This document shows, piece by piece, positions 29,114 through 38,737 of a stretch of DNA of 64,000 nt. Numbering within the stretch: position 1 is the stretch's first letter; the number at the start of each line of letters is the position of its first letter. The stretch spans positions 372,001 to 436,000 of the forward strand of contig NZ_MASU01000002.1 of assembly GCF_003202235.1 (NCBI RefSeq), read 5' to 3'. The notes under the pieces were generated by a model, which did not search any database, was not told the origin of the DNA, and saw only the letters and a program-made list of their open reading frames with translations. Source of the DNA: Prauserella flavalba. Its GTDB lineage: Bacteria; Actinomycetota; Actinomycetes; Mycobacteriales; Pseudonocardiaceae. A program made the translations under genes and the position numbers.

Positions 29114-30382
29114 ATGTCCATTTTCGGGCAGGTCTGGGTGTTCAGCGCGGTGGCGTTCGTGCTGGGCGCTCTGCTGGCCTGGCTCTTCCTGGTCAGGCCG
29201 GCCCAGCGGCGCATCCGGGAGCTGGAGCGCAGACTCGCCTCGGCCGAGAGCGCGCCCGTGCCCGCCCCGGTCAACGCGCCCGCCCCGGCTCCGGAGACCA
29301 GGACCTTCGCGCCCGCGGGCGAGCGGGAGGCGGAGGAGCCGGTGGCGCCCATGCCGTCGACCCGCCACTTCGAGCCCGCCGAGCCGGAGCCCGAGTCCGC
29401 CGAGATGACACAGCACATCGCCCCGGTCACCGACTGGCCCGAGCGCAACAGCCTCGCCGAGCACCGGTCGCGGCAGCCGGAGCAGGACGAGCGGCAGCCC
29501 GCCGAGGACGACTTCCACCTGGCCGACCAGCCTTGGGACCTGGAGCCACAGGAGCAGCCCGGTGTGTCCTCGGTGCTCGACGGTGGCGACACCGGTCAGG
29601 GGCGGCACGTGCAGCCCGAGCCGTACGACGAGGAACCCGCCGGTCAGCACCGCGAGCCGGAGCCTTACCGCGAGCCCGAGCCCGAGCCCGAGGCTTACCG
29701 CGAGCCCGAGCGGTACGAGGAGCCCGAGCCCGAGCGGTACGAGGAGCCGGAGCCCTACCGGGAGCCCGAGTCCTACCGGGAGCCGGAGCCTGAACCACAG
29801 CCCGAGCCCGAACCTCGCCCGGCGCCCCGCAAGGCCCCCAGCCTGTTCGAGCCGGTGCCGTTCGACATGGAGGACGAGGAGCCCGAGCCGGAGCGCAGGG
29901 AGCCCGAGGCCCCGCCCGCCTACGCGTTCGGCGAGCCCGGCGCCACGCCCGATGCCGAGGACGCCGTGGAGCAGACGCAGGTGCTGCCCAAGCGCCAGCC
30001 GAGGAAGTCGCCGCTCGGTGGGTTCGAGCCGCCGAGGCCGATCCAGCCGTCGATGCGGGCGATCGAGCGGCGGGAGCCGGAGTCCGACGGCGGTGCGCAC
30101 AGCGGTTCCCTCTTCGAGCCCGCCGTGGCGCCGGGTGGTGCGGCACCACCCGCCCGTGAGTCCACAGCGGACGGTGAACTTCCCCCTGGCCCCTTCGGTC
30201 CTGGCTCGGCGATGCCGCGTCCCGGTGGCGGGAGGCCGTCGGAGGAGTTCGCCGTGAAAGCGAGCGTCACGGCGCTGCGCTACTGCACTGAGGACTCGGC
30301 GCAGTTCCCGCGCATGGTGGCCGAGGTGTGGTTCCGTACGCCCGCCGACGCCGAGCGCGTCGGCTTCCGCCCGTTGTCGTAG
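29114..30382 (+). CDS. Membrane-anchored protein with Pro/Glu repeat linker
   Basis: A 422-residue protein 16 bases after the prenyl synthase. It has an N-terminal helix (VWVFSAVAFVLGALLAWLFLV, about 7-27) followed by a basic stretch and a short coiled coil (RRIRELERRLASAE). About 300 residues of low-complexity acidic/proline sequence follow, with many EPEPYREPE-type units between about residues 175 and 240. A small ordered C-terminal segment (SVTALRYCTEDSAQFPRMVAEVWFRTPADAERVGF) ends it. Family unknown to me; the layout suggests a membrane tether with a cytoplasmic or wall-spanning linker. Confidence 0.7.
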   Translation: MSIFGQVWVFSAVAFVLGALLAWLFLVRPAQRRIRELERRLASAESAPVPAPVNAPAPAPETRTFAPAGEREAEEPVAPMPSTRHFEPAEPEPESAEMTQHIAPVTDWPERNSLAEHRSRQPEQDERQPAEDDFHLADQPWDLEPQEQPGVSSVLDGGDTGQGRHVQPEPYDEEPAGQHREPEPYREPEPEPEAYREPERYEEPEPERYEEPEPYREPESYREPEPEPQPEPEPRPAPRKAPSLFEPVPFDMEDEEPEPERREPEAPPAYAFGEPGATPDAEDAVEQTQVLPKRQPRKSPLGGFEPPRPIQPSMRAIERREPESDGGAHSGSLFEPAVAPGGAAPPARESTADGELPPGPFGPGSAMPRPGGGRPSEEFAVKASVTALRYCTEDSAQFPRMVAEVWFRTPADAERVGFRPLS

Positions 30383-30407
30383 CAGCTCCACTCGCGCAGT
30401 CGGCAAA

Positions 30408-30462
30408 GGCCCCCAAGGCCACCTTAGGTGCGTTGAACGCACCTAAGGTGGCCTTGGGGGCC
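30408..30462. terminator. Perfect 55-base palindrome (family 1) between convergent genes
   Basis: Two perfect 27-base arms, beginning GGCCCCCAAGGCCACCTTAG, surround a single central G at 30435. It lies between the stops of the P/E-rich protein (30382) and KorB (30478) and would form a very stable hairpin on either RNA strand, so it can act as a bidirectional terminator. It is the longest and most regular copy of the repeat also found inside nuoG. Confidence 0.85.
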
Positions 30463-30477
30463 CGTTGGGTTCAGGGG

Positions 30478-31541
<1,064 letters not shown>

Positions 31542-31542
<1 letters not shown>

Positions 31543-33458
31543 CAGCGCGCGACCTCCTTGGTGCTGGTGATGATGTCGGTGAAGACGCCCTCGAGCTCCT
31601 CCGCCTTGAACGGCAGCCCGGCGATCTTCGTGTAGGAGTTGATGTCCACGAGGTACTTGGCGCGCAGCAGCATCGCCAGCTGGCCGAGGTTCATCTCCGG
31701 CACCACGACCGTGTCGTAGCGGGAGAGGACCTCGCCGAGGTTCGCGGGGAACGGGTTGAGGTGCCGCAGGTGCGCCTGCGCGATCGGCAGGCCCTTCTTG
31801 CGGACCCGCCGCGCCGCGGCGCCGATGGGACCGTAGGACGAGCCCCAGCCCAGCGCCAGCACGCGCGCCTCGCCGCCGGAAGGATCGTCGACCGTCAGGT
31901 CCGGCACGTCAATGCCGTCGATCTTGGCCTGGCGCAGCCGCACCATCTTGTCGTGGTTGTCGGGGTCGTAGGAGATGTTGCCCTTGCCGTCGGCCTTCTC
32001 CAGACCACCGATGCGGTGTTGCAGACCAGGCGTGCCGGGCACGGCCCACTCGCGGGCCAGCGTCTCCGGGTCGCGCACGTACGGCCAGTGCTCACCGGAG
32101 CCGTCCGGCGCGTTCGGCTCGGTGGCGAACACCACCGACAGGTCCGGAAGCGTGCCGACGTCGGGGATGAGCCACGGCTCGGAGCCGTTGGCGATCGCGC
32201 CGTCGGAGAGCAGCAGCACCGGCGTGCGGTAGGTCAGCGCGATCCGGGTGGCCTCCAGCGCGGCGTCGAAGCAGTCCGCGGGCGAGCACGGCGCGATGAT
32301 CGGCACCGGCGACTCGCTGTTGCGGCCGAACATCGCCTGCAGCAGGTCAGCCTGCTCCGTCTTGGTCGGCAGACCCGTCGAGGGGCCACCGCGCTGCACG
32401 TCGATGACGATCAGCGGCAGCTCGGTCATCACGCCGAGGCCGATGGTCTCCGACTTGAGCGCGATACCGGGACCCGAGGTGGAGGTGACACCCAGCGCGC
32501 CACCGTAGGCGGCGCCGAGCGCGGCGCCGATGCCGGCGATCTCGTCCTCGGCCTGGAACGTGGTGACGCCGAAGTTCTTGTGCTTCGATAGCTCGTGCAG
32601 GATGTCCGACGCCGGGGTGATCGGGTAGGTGCCCAGCAGGATCGGCAGCTTCGCCAGCTGTCCGGCCGCGACGATGCCGTAGGCGAGCGCCGTGTTGCCG
32701 GTGATCTGCCGGTAGGTGCCCTGCTCCAGCTTCGCGGGGGCCACCTCGAACGTGGTGGCGAACGACTCGGTGGTCTCGCCGTAGTTCCAGCCCGCACGGA
32801 AGGCCAGGATGTTGGCCTCGGCGATGTCGGGCTTCTTGGCGAACTTCTCGCGCAGGAAGCGTTCGGTGCCCTCGGTCGGCCGGTGGTACATCCACGACAG
32901 CAGGCCGAGCGCGAACATGTTCTTGCAGCGCTCGGCGTCCTTTTTGCCGAGGCCGGTGTCGGCGAGCGCGCCCTGCGTGAGGGTGGACATGGCCACGCGG
33001 TGCACCTCGTACGCCGAGAGCGAGTCGTCGCCGAGCGGGTCGGCGTCGTAGCCCACCTTGGTCAGGTTGCGCTTGGAGAACTCGTCGGTGTTGACGATGA
33101 CGGTCCCGCCATGCGGAACGTCGCCGAGGTTCGCCTTCAGGGCCGCGGGGTTCATCGCCACCAGCACGTCGGGGCGGTCGCCGGGCGTGAGGATGTCGTA
33201 GTCGGCGAAATGCACCTGGAAACTCGACACGCCGGGGATGGTGCCCTGAGGGGCGCGGATCTCGGCGGGGAAGTTCGGCAGGGTGGCCAGGTCGTTGCCG
33301 AAGGCCGCCGCCTCCGAGGTGAACCGGTCGCCCGTCAGCTGCATACCGTCGCCGGAGTCACCGGCGAAGCGGATGACGACTCGATCGAGCTGGCTGACCT
33401 CGGTGGGTCGCGTCGCCGACAGCGCGCCAGTGCCACTGCCGTTCGCACTCGTGCTCAT
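31542..33458 (-). CDS. korA: 2-oxoacid:ferredoxin oxidoreductase, alpha subunit (gamma-alpha fusion)
   Basis: A 638-residue subunit in which the gamma domain (about 1-200: RFAGDSGDGMQLTGDRFTSE, IRAPQGTIPGVSSFQVHFAD) is fused to the alpha domain. The latter begins near GNTALAYGIVAAGQLAKLPI, then YPITPASDILHELSKHKNFG and AGIGAALGAAYGGALGVTSTSGPG. This organisation is typical of actinobacterial KorA. It gives an oxygen-tolerant alternative to 2-oxoglutarate dehydrogenase and a source of reduced ferredoxin. Confidence 0.92.
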
Positions 33459-33602
33459 GGGCCAGGAAATCCCTCTCTCACGACTGGGCGCGCACAGCGC
33501 TAATACTTCGAGATTACTTGGTGTTTGGGTGGGGCCGAGAGCGGTGTGATCTGCCTTACCAGCGACCGGCTGCAGCGCACCGGTGGATCCCAGCTTCTGA
33601 GA

Positions 33603-34049
33603 TCAGCTCTCCGGGTTCGGAGGGCGTTCCAGCAGGGTCGAGAGCACCACGGTGGACACAGTGCGGTCGATGATCTCCAACCCGCGTAGGCGCTCCAACG
33701 CGGATTCGAGGTGGTGAATGTCCGCTGCCCGTAGGTGCACGATCGCATCGGCTGCTCCAGAAACAGTGTAGGCCGCCACGACCTCCGGCAGTGGTTCGAG
33801 GTGCGTGCGGATCCTGGCAGGTGAGACGTTGCCCTGGCAGTGGACCTCCACGAACGCCTCGGTGCCCCAGCCGAGTGCCTCGGGATCCACCACCGCCGTG
33901 AAGCCCCGCAGCACGCCCGTGTCGACCAGCCGGTCGACCCGGCGTTTCACCGCGGGAGCCGACAGCCCCACCACCTTGCCGATCTCCGCGTAGCTCGACC
34001 GCGCATTGGAGACGAGGCACGAAACGATCCGCTGATCCAACGTGTTCAT
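33603..34049 (-). CDS. Lrp/AsnC-family transcriptional regulator
   Basis: A 148-residue regulator starting MNTLDQRIVSCLVSNARSSYAEIGKVVG. The winged-helix domain (1-60: SSYAEIGKVVGLSAPAVKRRVDRL) binds DNA; the C-terminal RAM domain (about 65-148) binds amino acids and forms oligomers. ATG at 34049 is preferred over in-frame ATGs at 34058 and 34124, the last of which would run through the divergent promoter. It is divergent from the DDAH-like gene across a 73-base gap holding a palindrome. In Mycobacterium tuberculosis Rv2324 and Rv2323c form the same pair, so it likely controls arginine-related catabolism. Confidence 0.85.
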   Translation of the reverse strand: MNTLDQRIVSCLVSNARSSYAEIGKVVGLSAPAVKRRVDRLVDTGVLRGFTAVVDPEALGWGTEAFVEVHCQGNVSPARIRTHLEPLPEVVAAYTVSGAADAIVHLRAADIHHLESALERLRGLEIIDRTVSTVVLSTLLERPPNPES

Positions 34050-34072
34050 ACGCAACATTCTGCACGTGTACG

Positions 34073-34096
34073 CGCAATCAACATCGATTGATTGCG
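34073..34096. promoter_or_regulatory. Palindromic operator between lrp-like and DDAH-like genes
   Basis: CGCAATCAA-CATCGA-TTGATTGCG has perfect 9-base arms with a 6-base spacer. Its right arm overlaps the -35 element of the DDAH-like gene (TTGATT, 34088-34093). Lrp/AsnC proteins often bind such sites between themselves and a divergent target. Confidence 0.65.
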
Positions 34097-34122
34097 GGAT
34101 CAGGCGGACATACATTCGAATC
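34088..34122 (+). promoter_or_regulatory. Promoter of the DDAH-like gene
   Basis: TTGATT (34088-34093), a 17-base spacer and TACATT (34111-34116) form a good sigma-70-type promoter. The ATG at 34123 is 6 bases after the -10 element, so the transcript is probably leaderless; no Shine-Dalgarno is present. Confidence 0.6.
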
Positions 34123-34971
34123 ATGACGGAAGTCCCGCCGCTGCCCGTGCGTGTTCCGACGCCCCGCCACTACCTGATGTGCCCGCCTCGGTACTTCGCC
34201 GTCGAGTACGCGATCAACCCGTGGATGGACCCGGGCAAGCCCGTCGACACCGACCGCGCGCTCGCGCAGTGGACGGAGCTGCGAGACACCTACCGCCGGC
34301 TCGGGCACACGGTCGACGAGGTGCCGCCTGAGCCGGGGCTGCCCGACATGGTGTTCGCCGCCAACTCGGGCACGGTGATCGACGGGCGCGTGCTCGGCGC
34401 GCGGTTCCGGGCGCCGCAGCGGGCCGCGGAGGCCGAGCATTTCCGGCGCTGGTTCGTGGAGCACGGCTACCGCGACGTCACGATGCCGAGGCAGATCAAC
34501 GAGGCCGAGGGTGACTTCGCCTGGACGGGCAGGCTGCTGCTCGCGGGCACGGGGTTCCGTACCGACCCCGCGGCGCACGCGGAGGCACAGGAAACGCTGG
34601 GCGTGCCCGTGGTGTCGCTGCGTCTCACCGACCCGCGCTACTACCACCTGGACACGGCGTTGTTCGTGCTCAGCGAGGCGACCGAGGCGGCGCCCGCCCG
34701 CGTGGCGTACTACCCCGAGGCGTTCTCGCGGGGCTCGCGGCGGGTGCTGGAGCGGTTGTTCCCCGACGCGGTGCTCGCCACGGCGGCCGACGCGGCGTGC
34801 TTCGGGCTCAACGCGGTCTCCGACGGCCGCAACGTGGTGCTGCCGGTGGAGGCGACGGGCCTGGCCGGCCGGCTCGCCGCGCTGGGCTACGAGCCGGTGT
34901 TCGTCGACATCTCGGAGTTGCGCAAGGCGGGCGGCGGCCCGAAGTGCTGCACGCTGGAGCTCCGCAAGTAG
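34123..34971 (+). CDS. Dimethylarginine dimethylaminohydrolase-like amidinohydrolase
   Basis: A 282-residue enzyme of the guanidino-modifying superfamily, which hydrolyses arginine-type guanidino groups to citrulline and an amine or ammonia. The catalytic set is visible: acidic EAEGDFAW (about 127-134), His in YYHLDTALFV (about 173-182) and Cys near the C-terminus in GGPKCCTLELRK. Substrate (methylarginine or arginine) cannot be told from sequence. The divergent Lrp-type gene is its probable regulator. Confidence 0.8.
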   Translation: MTEVPPLPVRVPTPRHYLMCPPRYFAVEYAINPWMDPGKPVDTDRALAQWTELRDTYRRLGHTVDEVPPEPGLPDMVFAANSGTVIDGRVLGARFRAPQRAAEAEHFRRWFVEHGYRDVTMPRQINEAEGDFAWTGRLLLAGTGFRTDPAAHAEAQETLGVPVVSLRLTDPRYYHLDTALFVLSEATEAAPARVAYYPEAFSRGSRRVLERLFPDAVLATAADAACFGLNAVSDGRNVVLPVEATGLAGRLAALGYEPVFVDISELRKAGGGPKCCTLELRK

Positions 34972-34981
34972 CACCGGCCCG

Positions 34982-35040
34982 GATGCAGTGAAGGCCACCT
35001 TCACTGCGTTCAACGCAGGCATGGTGGCCTTCACTGCATC
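34982..35040. terminator. 59-base palindrome (family 1) between convergent genes
   Basis: GATGCAGTGAAGGCCACC (34982-34999) and GGTGGCCTTCACTGCATC (35023-35040) are perfect 18-base arms, with a smaller palindrome TGCGTT-C-AACGCA in the loop. It lies between the DDAH-like stop and the end of the ABC permease gene, overlapping the last codons of the permease by about 10 bases. Likely a bidirectional terminator. Confidence 0.82.
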
Positions 35041-35900
35041 TGGCGGACCCTGCGGGTGAGGAGGCCGCGGCGCGGGGCGAAGAGCAGGGCCAGCAGGAAG
35101 AGGGCTCCCGCGGTGAGGCCGATGGTGCCCGGGATGGACGTGTCGAACGCGACCGCGGCGCGCTGGCCTCCGAACGCGCTCAGCCAGCCCACCGCGACGG
35201 CGACCACGAGCATCGTGCCGACCCGCCGCACCAGCAGCCGCGCCGTGGAGGCGGGCACCACGAAGAACGTGATCACCAGGATCGCGCCGACGCTGTCGAA
35301 GGCCACCACCGCGAGCCCCGCGACCGCCACCAGCAGCACCTGACTGACCAGCCGTCCCCGCAGGCCGCCCAGCTCCGCGAAGTCCGGGTCGAACGTGCTC
35401 GCCTGCAGCGGCCGCCACAGCAACGTCACGAGCAGCACCGTCGCGAGCGTCGCGCCGCCGGTGATCACCAGTGAGCGGGGGACGTCGGCGCCGGCGATCT
35501 CGATCGTGCGCAGCGGCGCGAAGGTCACGTCGCCGAAGATCGCCGAGTCGAGGTCGATGTGCGCGCCCGAGGCGAACCGGCTGATCAGCAGGATTCCCAT
35601 CGAGAACAGGGCGGGGAAGACGAGCGCGAGCGCCGCGTCGGAGCCGACGATGCCGGTGCGCCGCAGCCAGTCGAACCCGGCGACGCAGGCGACGCCGAAC
35701 GCCGTCGCGCCGAGCACGGTCGCCAGCGACGCGCGTTCGCCGGTGAGCAGGAAGATCAGCACGATCCCGGGCAGCACCGCGTGGCTCACCGCGTCGGGCA
35801 GCAGTGCCTGACGCCGCAGCACGAGGAAGCTCCCGAGCAGGGCGCACGCCGTGGAGAGCAGCCCCGTGATCACCACGATCATGACGTCATCGGGCGACAC
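35031..35900 (-). CDS. Metal ABC transporter permease (second)
   Basis: A 289-residue permease of the ABC-3 family (ZnuB/MntB/SitD) with about eight hydrophobic helices; the family segment LVLRRQALLPDAVSHAVLPGIVLIF is near the N-terminus (about 27-51). GTG at 35900 overlaps the upstream permease by 14 bases. Its last codons run into the palindrome at 34982-35040. It forms the membrane channel with the other permease for Mn, Zn or Fe uptake. Confidence 0.88.
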   Translation of the reverse strand: MSPDDVMIVVITGLLSTACALLGSFLVLRRQALLPDAVSHAVLPGIVLIFLLTGERASLATVLGATAFGVACVAGFDWLRRTGIVGSDAALALVFPALFSMGILLISRFASGAHIDLDSAIFGDVTFAPLRTIEIAGADVPRSLVITGGATLATVLLVTLLWRPLQASTFDPDFAELGGLRGRLVSQVLLVAVAGLAVVAFDSVGAILVITFFVVPASTARLLVRRVGTMLVVAVAVGWLSAFGGQRAAVAFDTSIPGTIGLTAGALFLLALLFAPRRGLLTRRVRQMQ

Positions 35901-36774
35901 GGGCCCTCCTCCGCCTGGTCCTCGCGACGATGCCCCTGCGTGGTGCGAACGTCACCGACAGCACCGCGACAGCCGTCGCGAGGAGCACGATCACCGGGCC
36001 GGCGGGCAGCTCGGCCCGCCCGGACAGGACGCCGCCGACCGCGCCGCACGCGGCGCCGACGGCGCCCGAGAGCGGCACGAGCGTGGCGAGCCGCTTCGTG
36101 AGCTGCCGGGCCGTCACCACCGGCGCCACGAGCAGCGCCACCATCAGGATCGCGCCCACCGTGCGTACCCCGAGCACCACGGCGAGCGCGAGCAGGCCGG
36201 TGCTCGCGACGTCGACCGCCCACGTCGGCACACCGGCGACCGAGGTGAACCCGGGGTCGAACGTCGCCGAGCGCACCAGCCGGAAGCCCACCAGCAGCAC
36301 GGTCAGCGCCACCGCGCCGAGTGCGAGCGCGAGCATGATGTCGCGCTCGGTGAGCCCGGCCGTCTGGCCGAGCAGGTAGGAGTTGAGCCCGGACTGCTCG
36401 CTGTTGCCGCTGCTCGCGATGTGGGTCAGCAGCACGATGCCGAGCGTGAGCGACACCGACAGCACCACGCCGATCGCGGCGTCGGGGCGCAGCCGGCCGG
36501 TGCGTTCCAGTGCGATCATGGCGAACGCCGCGAGCGCGGCGGAGATCGTGGCGCCGAGCAGCAGCACCTCGGGCACCTTCGCGCCCGTGACCAGGAACGC
36601 GACCGCGACGCCGGCGAGGGTGCCGTGACTCATCGCGTCGCCGAACATGCTGCGCTGCCGCAGCACCGCCAGCGGGCCGAGCGCACCCGCGACGAACCCG
36701 ACCACGGCCGTGCCGACCACCACCACCGCGTCGGGATACGACAGCGGGAGCGCGTCGAGCAGCCAGCCGATCAT
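35887..36774 (-). CDS. Metal ABC transporter permease (first)
   Basis: A 295-residue ABC-3 family permease. ATG at 36774 (MIGWLLDALPLSYPDAVVVVG) overlaps the ATPase stop by 4 bases; the longer frame to 36951 is low-complexity shadow. The conserved GPLAVLRQRSMFGDAMSHGTLAGVAVAF (about 32-59) and eight hydrophobic stretches place it in the family. Two permease genes per system are common in Mn/Fe (Sit, Mts, Tro) systems, where they form a heterodimer. Confidence 0.88.
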   Translation of the reverse strand: MIGWLLDALPLSYPDAVVVVGTAVVGFVAGALGPLAVLRQRSMFGDAMSHGTLAGVAVAFLVTGAKVPEVLLLGATISAALAAFAMIALERTGRLRPDAAIGVVLSVSLTLGIVLLTHIASSGNSEQSGLNSYLLGQTAGLTERDIMLALALGAVALTVLLVGFRLVRSATFDPGFTSVAGVPTWAVDVASTGLLALAVVLGVRTVGAILMVALLVAPVVTARQLTKRLATLVPLSGAVGAACGAVGGVLSGRAELPAGPVIVLLATAVAVLSVTFAPRRGIVARTRRRRARVAR

Positions 36775-37520
36775 CGGTTCAGCGCCAGCGGGGCCATGCC
36801 GTACGCGCGCTCCAGGTGCTCTGCGGTGAGCACCTGCTCGGGCGCGCCCTCGGCGATCACGGTGCCCGCGAGCAGGACGGCGTGGTCGAAGCGGTCGAGC
36901 ACGGTGCGCAGATCGTGGTGCACGGCGATCACGGAGCGGCCCTCCTCGCACAGCGATGTGAGCACCTCCAGCAGCGCCGACTCGGTGCGCGCGTCGACGG
37001 CCGTGAACGGCTCGTCGAGGATGATCAGGTCCGCGCCCTGGGCGAGCGCGCGGGCCAGGAACACGCGCTGGCGCTGCCCTCCGGAGAGCTCGTCGATGGG
37101 GCTTTCGGCGAGGTCGGAGACGTTCACCTGCTCCATCGCGGCGGCCACCAGCTCGTCGTCCTCCCGGGTGAGCCTGCGCAGCCAGCCGCGGTGCGGGTAG
37201 CGGCCCATCTCGACCACCTGGACGGCGGTGATGGGGAAGTCCTGCGCGACGCTGTCCTGCTGCGGCACGTAGGCGACCCGGCGGCGGACGCGCCGCAGCG
37301 GTTCGCCGAGCAGCGTGACGTGCCCGCGCACGGACGGCACGAGCCCGAGCGCGGCCTTGACCATCGTTGACTTCCCTGCGCCGTTGGGGCCGACGACGGC
37401 GGACAGCGTCGCGGGCGGGATCTCCACGCTGACACCGTCGAGCACGGTTCGCCCGCCGTAGGAGGCGCTGACCTCGTGCAGTCTCAGCGCGGAAGCCGGC
37501 TTCACCACGGTCGTCGTCAT
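36771..37520 (-). CDS. Metal ABC transporter ATP-binding protein
   Basis: A 249-residue ATPase with Walker A GPNGAGKST (about 44-52), Q-loop YVPQQDSVAQDFP, signature LSGGQRQRVFLARAL (about 146-160), Walker B LIILDEP and the switch His in VHHDLRTV. It powers uptake by the two permeases. It overlaps the binding-protein gene by 4 bases. Confidence 0.92.
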   Translation of the reverse strand: MTTTVVKPASALRLHEVSASYGGRTVLDGVSVEIPPATLSAVVGPNGAGKSTMVKAALGLVPSVRGHVTLLGEPLRRVRRRVAYVPQQDSVAQDFPITAVQVVEMGRYPHRGWLRRLTREDDELVAAAMEQVNVSDLAESPIDELSGGQRQRVFLARALAQGADLIILDEPFTAVDARTESALLEVLTSLCEEGRSVIAVHHDLRTVLDRFDHAVLLAGTVIAEGAPEQVLTAEHLERAYGMAPLALNR

Positions 37521-38515
37521 CGCAGTCCCTCCACGAGCGTCTCGGCGTTGGCGCGCACCATGCCGAGGTAGGTGCCCTCGGGTGTGCCGTCGTCTCCAGC
37601 GGCGTCGGAGAAGAGCTCGCCGCCGATCCTGATGTCGCTGCCCTGTCTGCGGGCCGCCGCGAGCACGGACTCGAGCGTCTGCCTCGGCACGCTCGACTCC
37701 ACGAACACCGAGCGCACGCCGCTCGCGGCGATGCCGGCGGCCACGCGCGAGACGTCGGCCGTGGTCGCCTCCTGCTGCGTGGAGATCCCCTGGATCGCGA
37801 CGACTTCCATGCCGAAGGCCCTCCCGAAGTAGCGGAACGCGTCGTGTGAGGTGACGAGCTGCCGGTGCGCGGGCGGGATCCGCTCGATCAGCGCGCGCAC
37901 CTCAGCGGCCATCGCGAGCACGTCCGCGCGGTAGGCGGCACCGTTGCGGCGGTAGTCCGCGGCGTGCTCCGGGTCGAGCTTCGCGAGCTCGTCGGTGACG
38001 GAGTCGACCACGTACACCCACAGGTGCGGGTCGAACCAGACGTGTGGGTCGTGCTCCTCCTCGGGGGCCGCGCCCGCCGGAGGCGAGAGCAGCTTCTCCT
38101 CGGGAATGGCCTCGCCCGCGAAGAGCACCGGTTTGGTTCTGGCGATCTCGTCCAGCGTCTGTTGCAGCGACCCTTCGAGGTAGAGGCCGACGGCGATCAC
38201 CGCGTCCGCCTCGCGCATCTCGGTGAGGTCGCTCGCCTTGGCCTGGTACAGGTGCGGGTCGACGCCGGGGCCCATGAGCCGCACGGTCTCCACGTGCTCG
38301 CCGCCGATGCGGCGTACGGTGTCGTCGAGGAAGTTCGTGGTGGTGACCAGGCGCAGGCCCTCGTGCGCCGGATCGGCCCCCGGCTGCATGGCGTAGCCGA
38401 CGGCCCCGGACAGCGCCAGCACGAACACGGCGGCGAGCGCGACGAGCAGCCGCGCGTCGCGCCTGCGCGCGTGCCGCCTGCGACGCGCGGTGTCCCTGAT
38501 CCGCTCGGTGTCCAT
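37517..38515 (-). CDS. Metal ABC transporter substrate-binding protein (Mn/Zn type)
   Basis: A 332-residue extracytoplasmic binding protein of the cluster A-I family. ATG at 38515 has GGGAAGGG just upstream; an in-frame ATG at 38539 is less likely because it lies in the operator. N-terminal membrane segment LLVALAAVFVLALSGAVGYA lacks a lipobox Cys, so it is anchored by the helix or cleaved. Metal ligands fit VDPHLYQ, DPHVWFDPHLW and GISTQQEATTADV. The last is typical of Mn/Fe-binding members, and there is no long His-rich loop as in ZnuA, so Mn is favoured. Confidence 0.85.
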   Translation of the reverse strand: MDTERIRDTARRRRHARRRDARLLVALAAVFVLALSGAVGYAMQPGADPAHEGLRLVTTTNFLDDTVRRIGGEHVETVRLMGPGVDPHLYQAKASDLTEMREADAVIAVGLYLEGSLQQTLDEIARTKPVLFAGEAIPEEKLLSPPAGAAPEEEHDPHVWFDPHLWVYVVDSVTDELAKLDPEHAADYRRNGAAYRADVLAMAAEVRALIERIPPAHRQLVTSHDAFRYFGRAFGMEVVAIQGISTQQEATTADVSRVAAGIAASGVRSVFVESSVPRQTLESVLAAARRQGSDIRIGGELFSDAAGDDGTPEGTYLGMVRANAETLVEGLR

Positions 38516-38525
38516 CGCCCTTCCC

Positions 38526-38547
38526 AAAGTTCGGTGCAACGAACTTT
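38526..38547. promoter_or_regulatory. Palindromic operator upstream of the metal ABC operon
   Basis: AAAGTTCG-GTGCAA-CGAACTTT has perfect 8-base arms and a 6-base spacer, 11 bases before the binding-protein start. Symmetry, AT content and place suggest the binding site of a metal-sensing repressor (MntR/DtxR or Fur/Zur class). The sequence is not a match I can assign to one regulator. Confidence 0.6.
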
Positions 38548-38737
38548 AGCGTACGCCGCGTCGAACACAACCATGACGGCGAATGTCTCACAGCCATTCC
38601 GCATTTTCGGAAATGCGGAAACGTCACAGGTCTCATTTGGGAATCGCCTCGCGCCGCTGTCCGAATTCGCTGTAACAACGGACTGCTGGCCAGCGAATCA
38701 GGCTTTGCACGAACACCGCGGCCAAGGAGCCAAGTAG

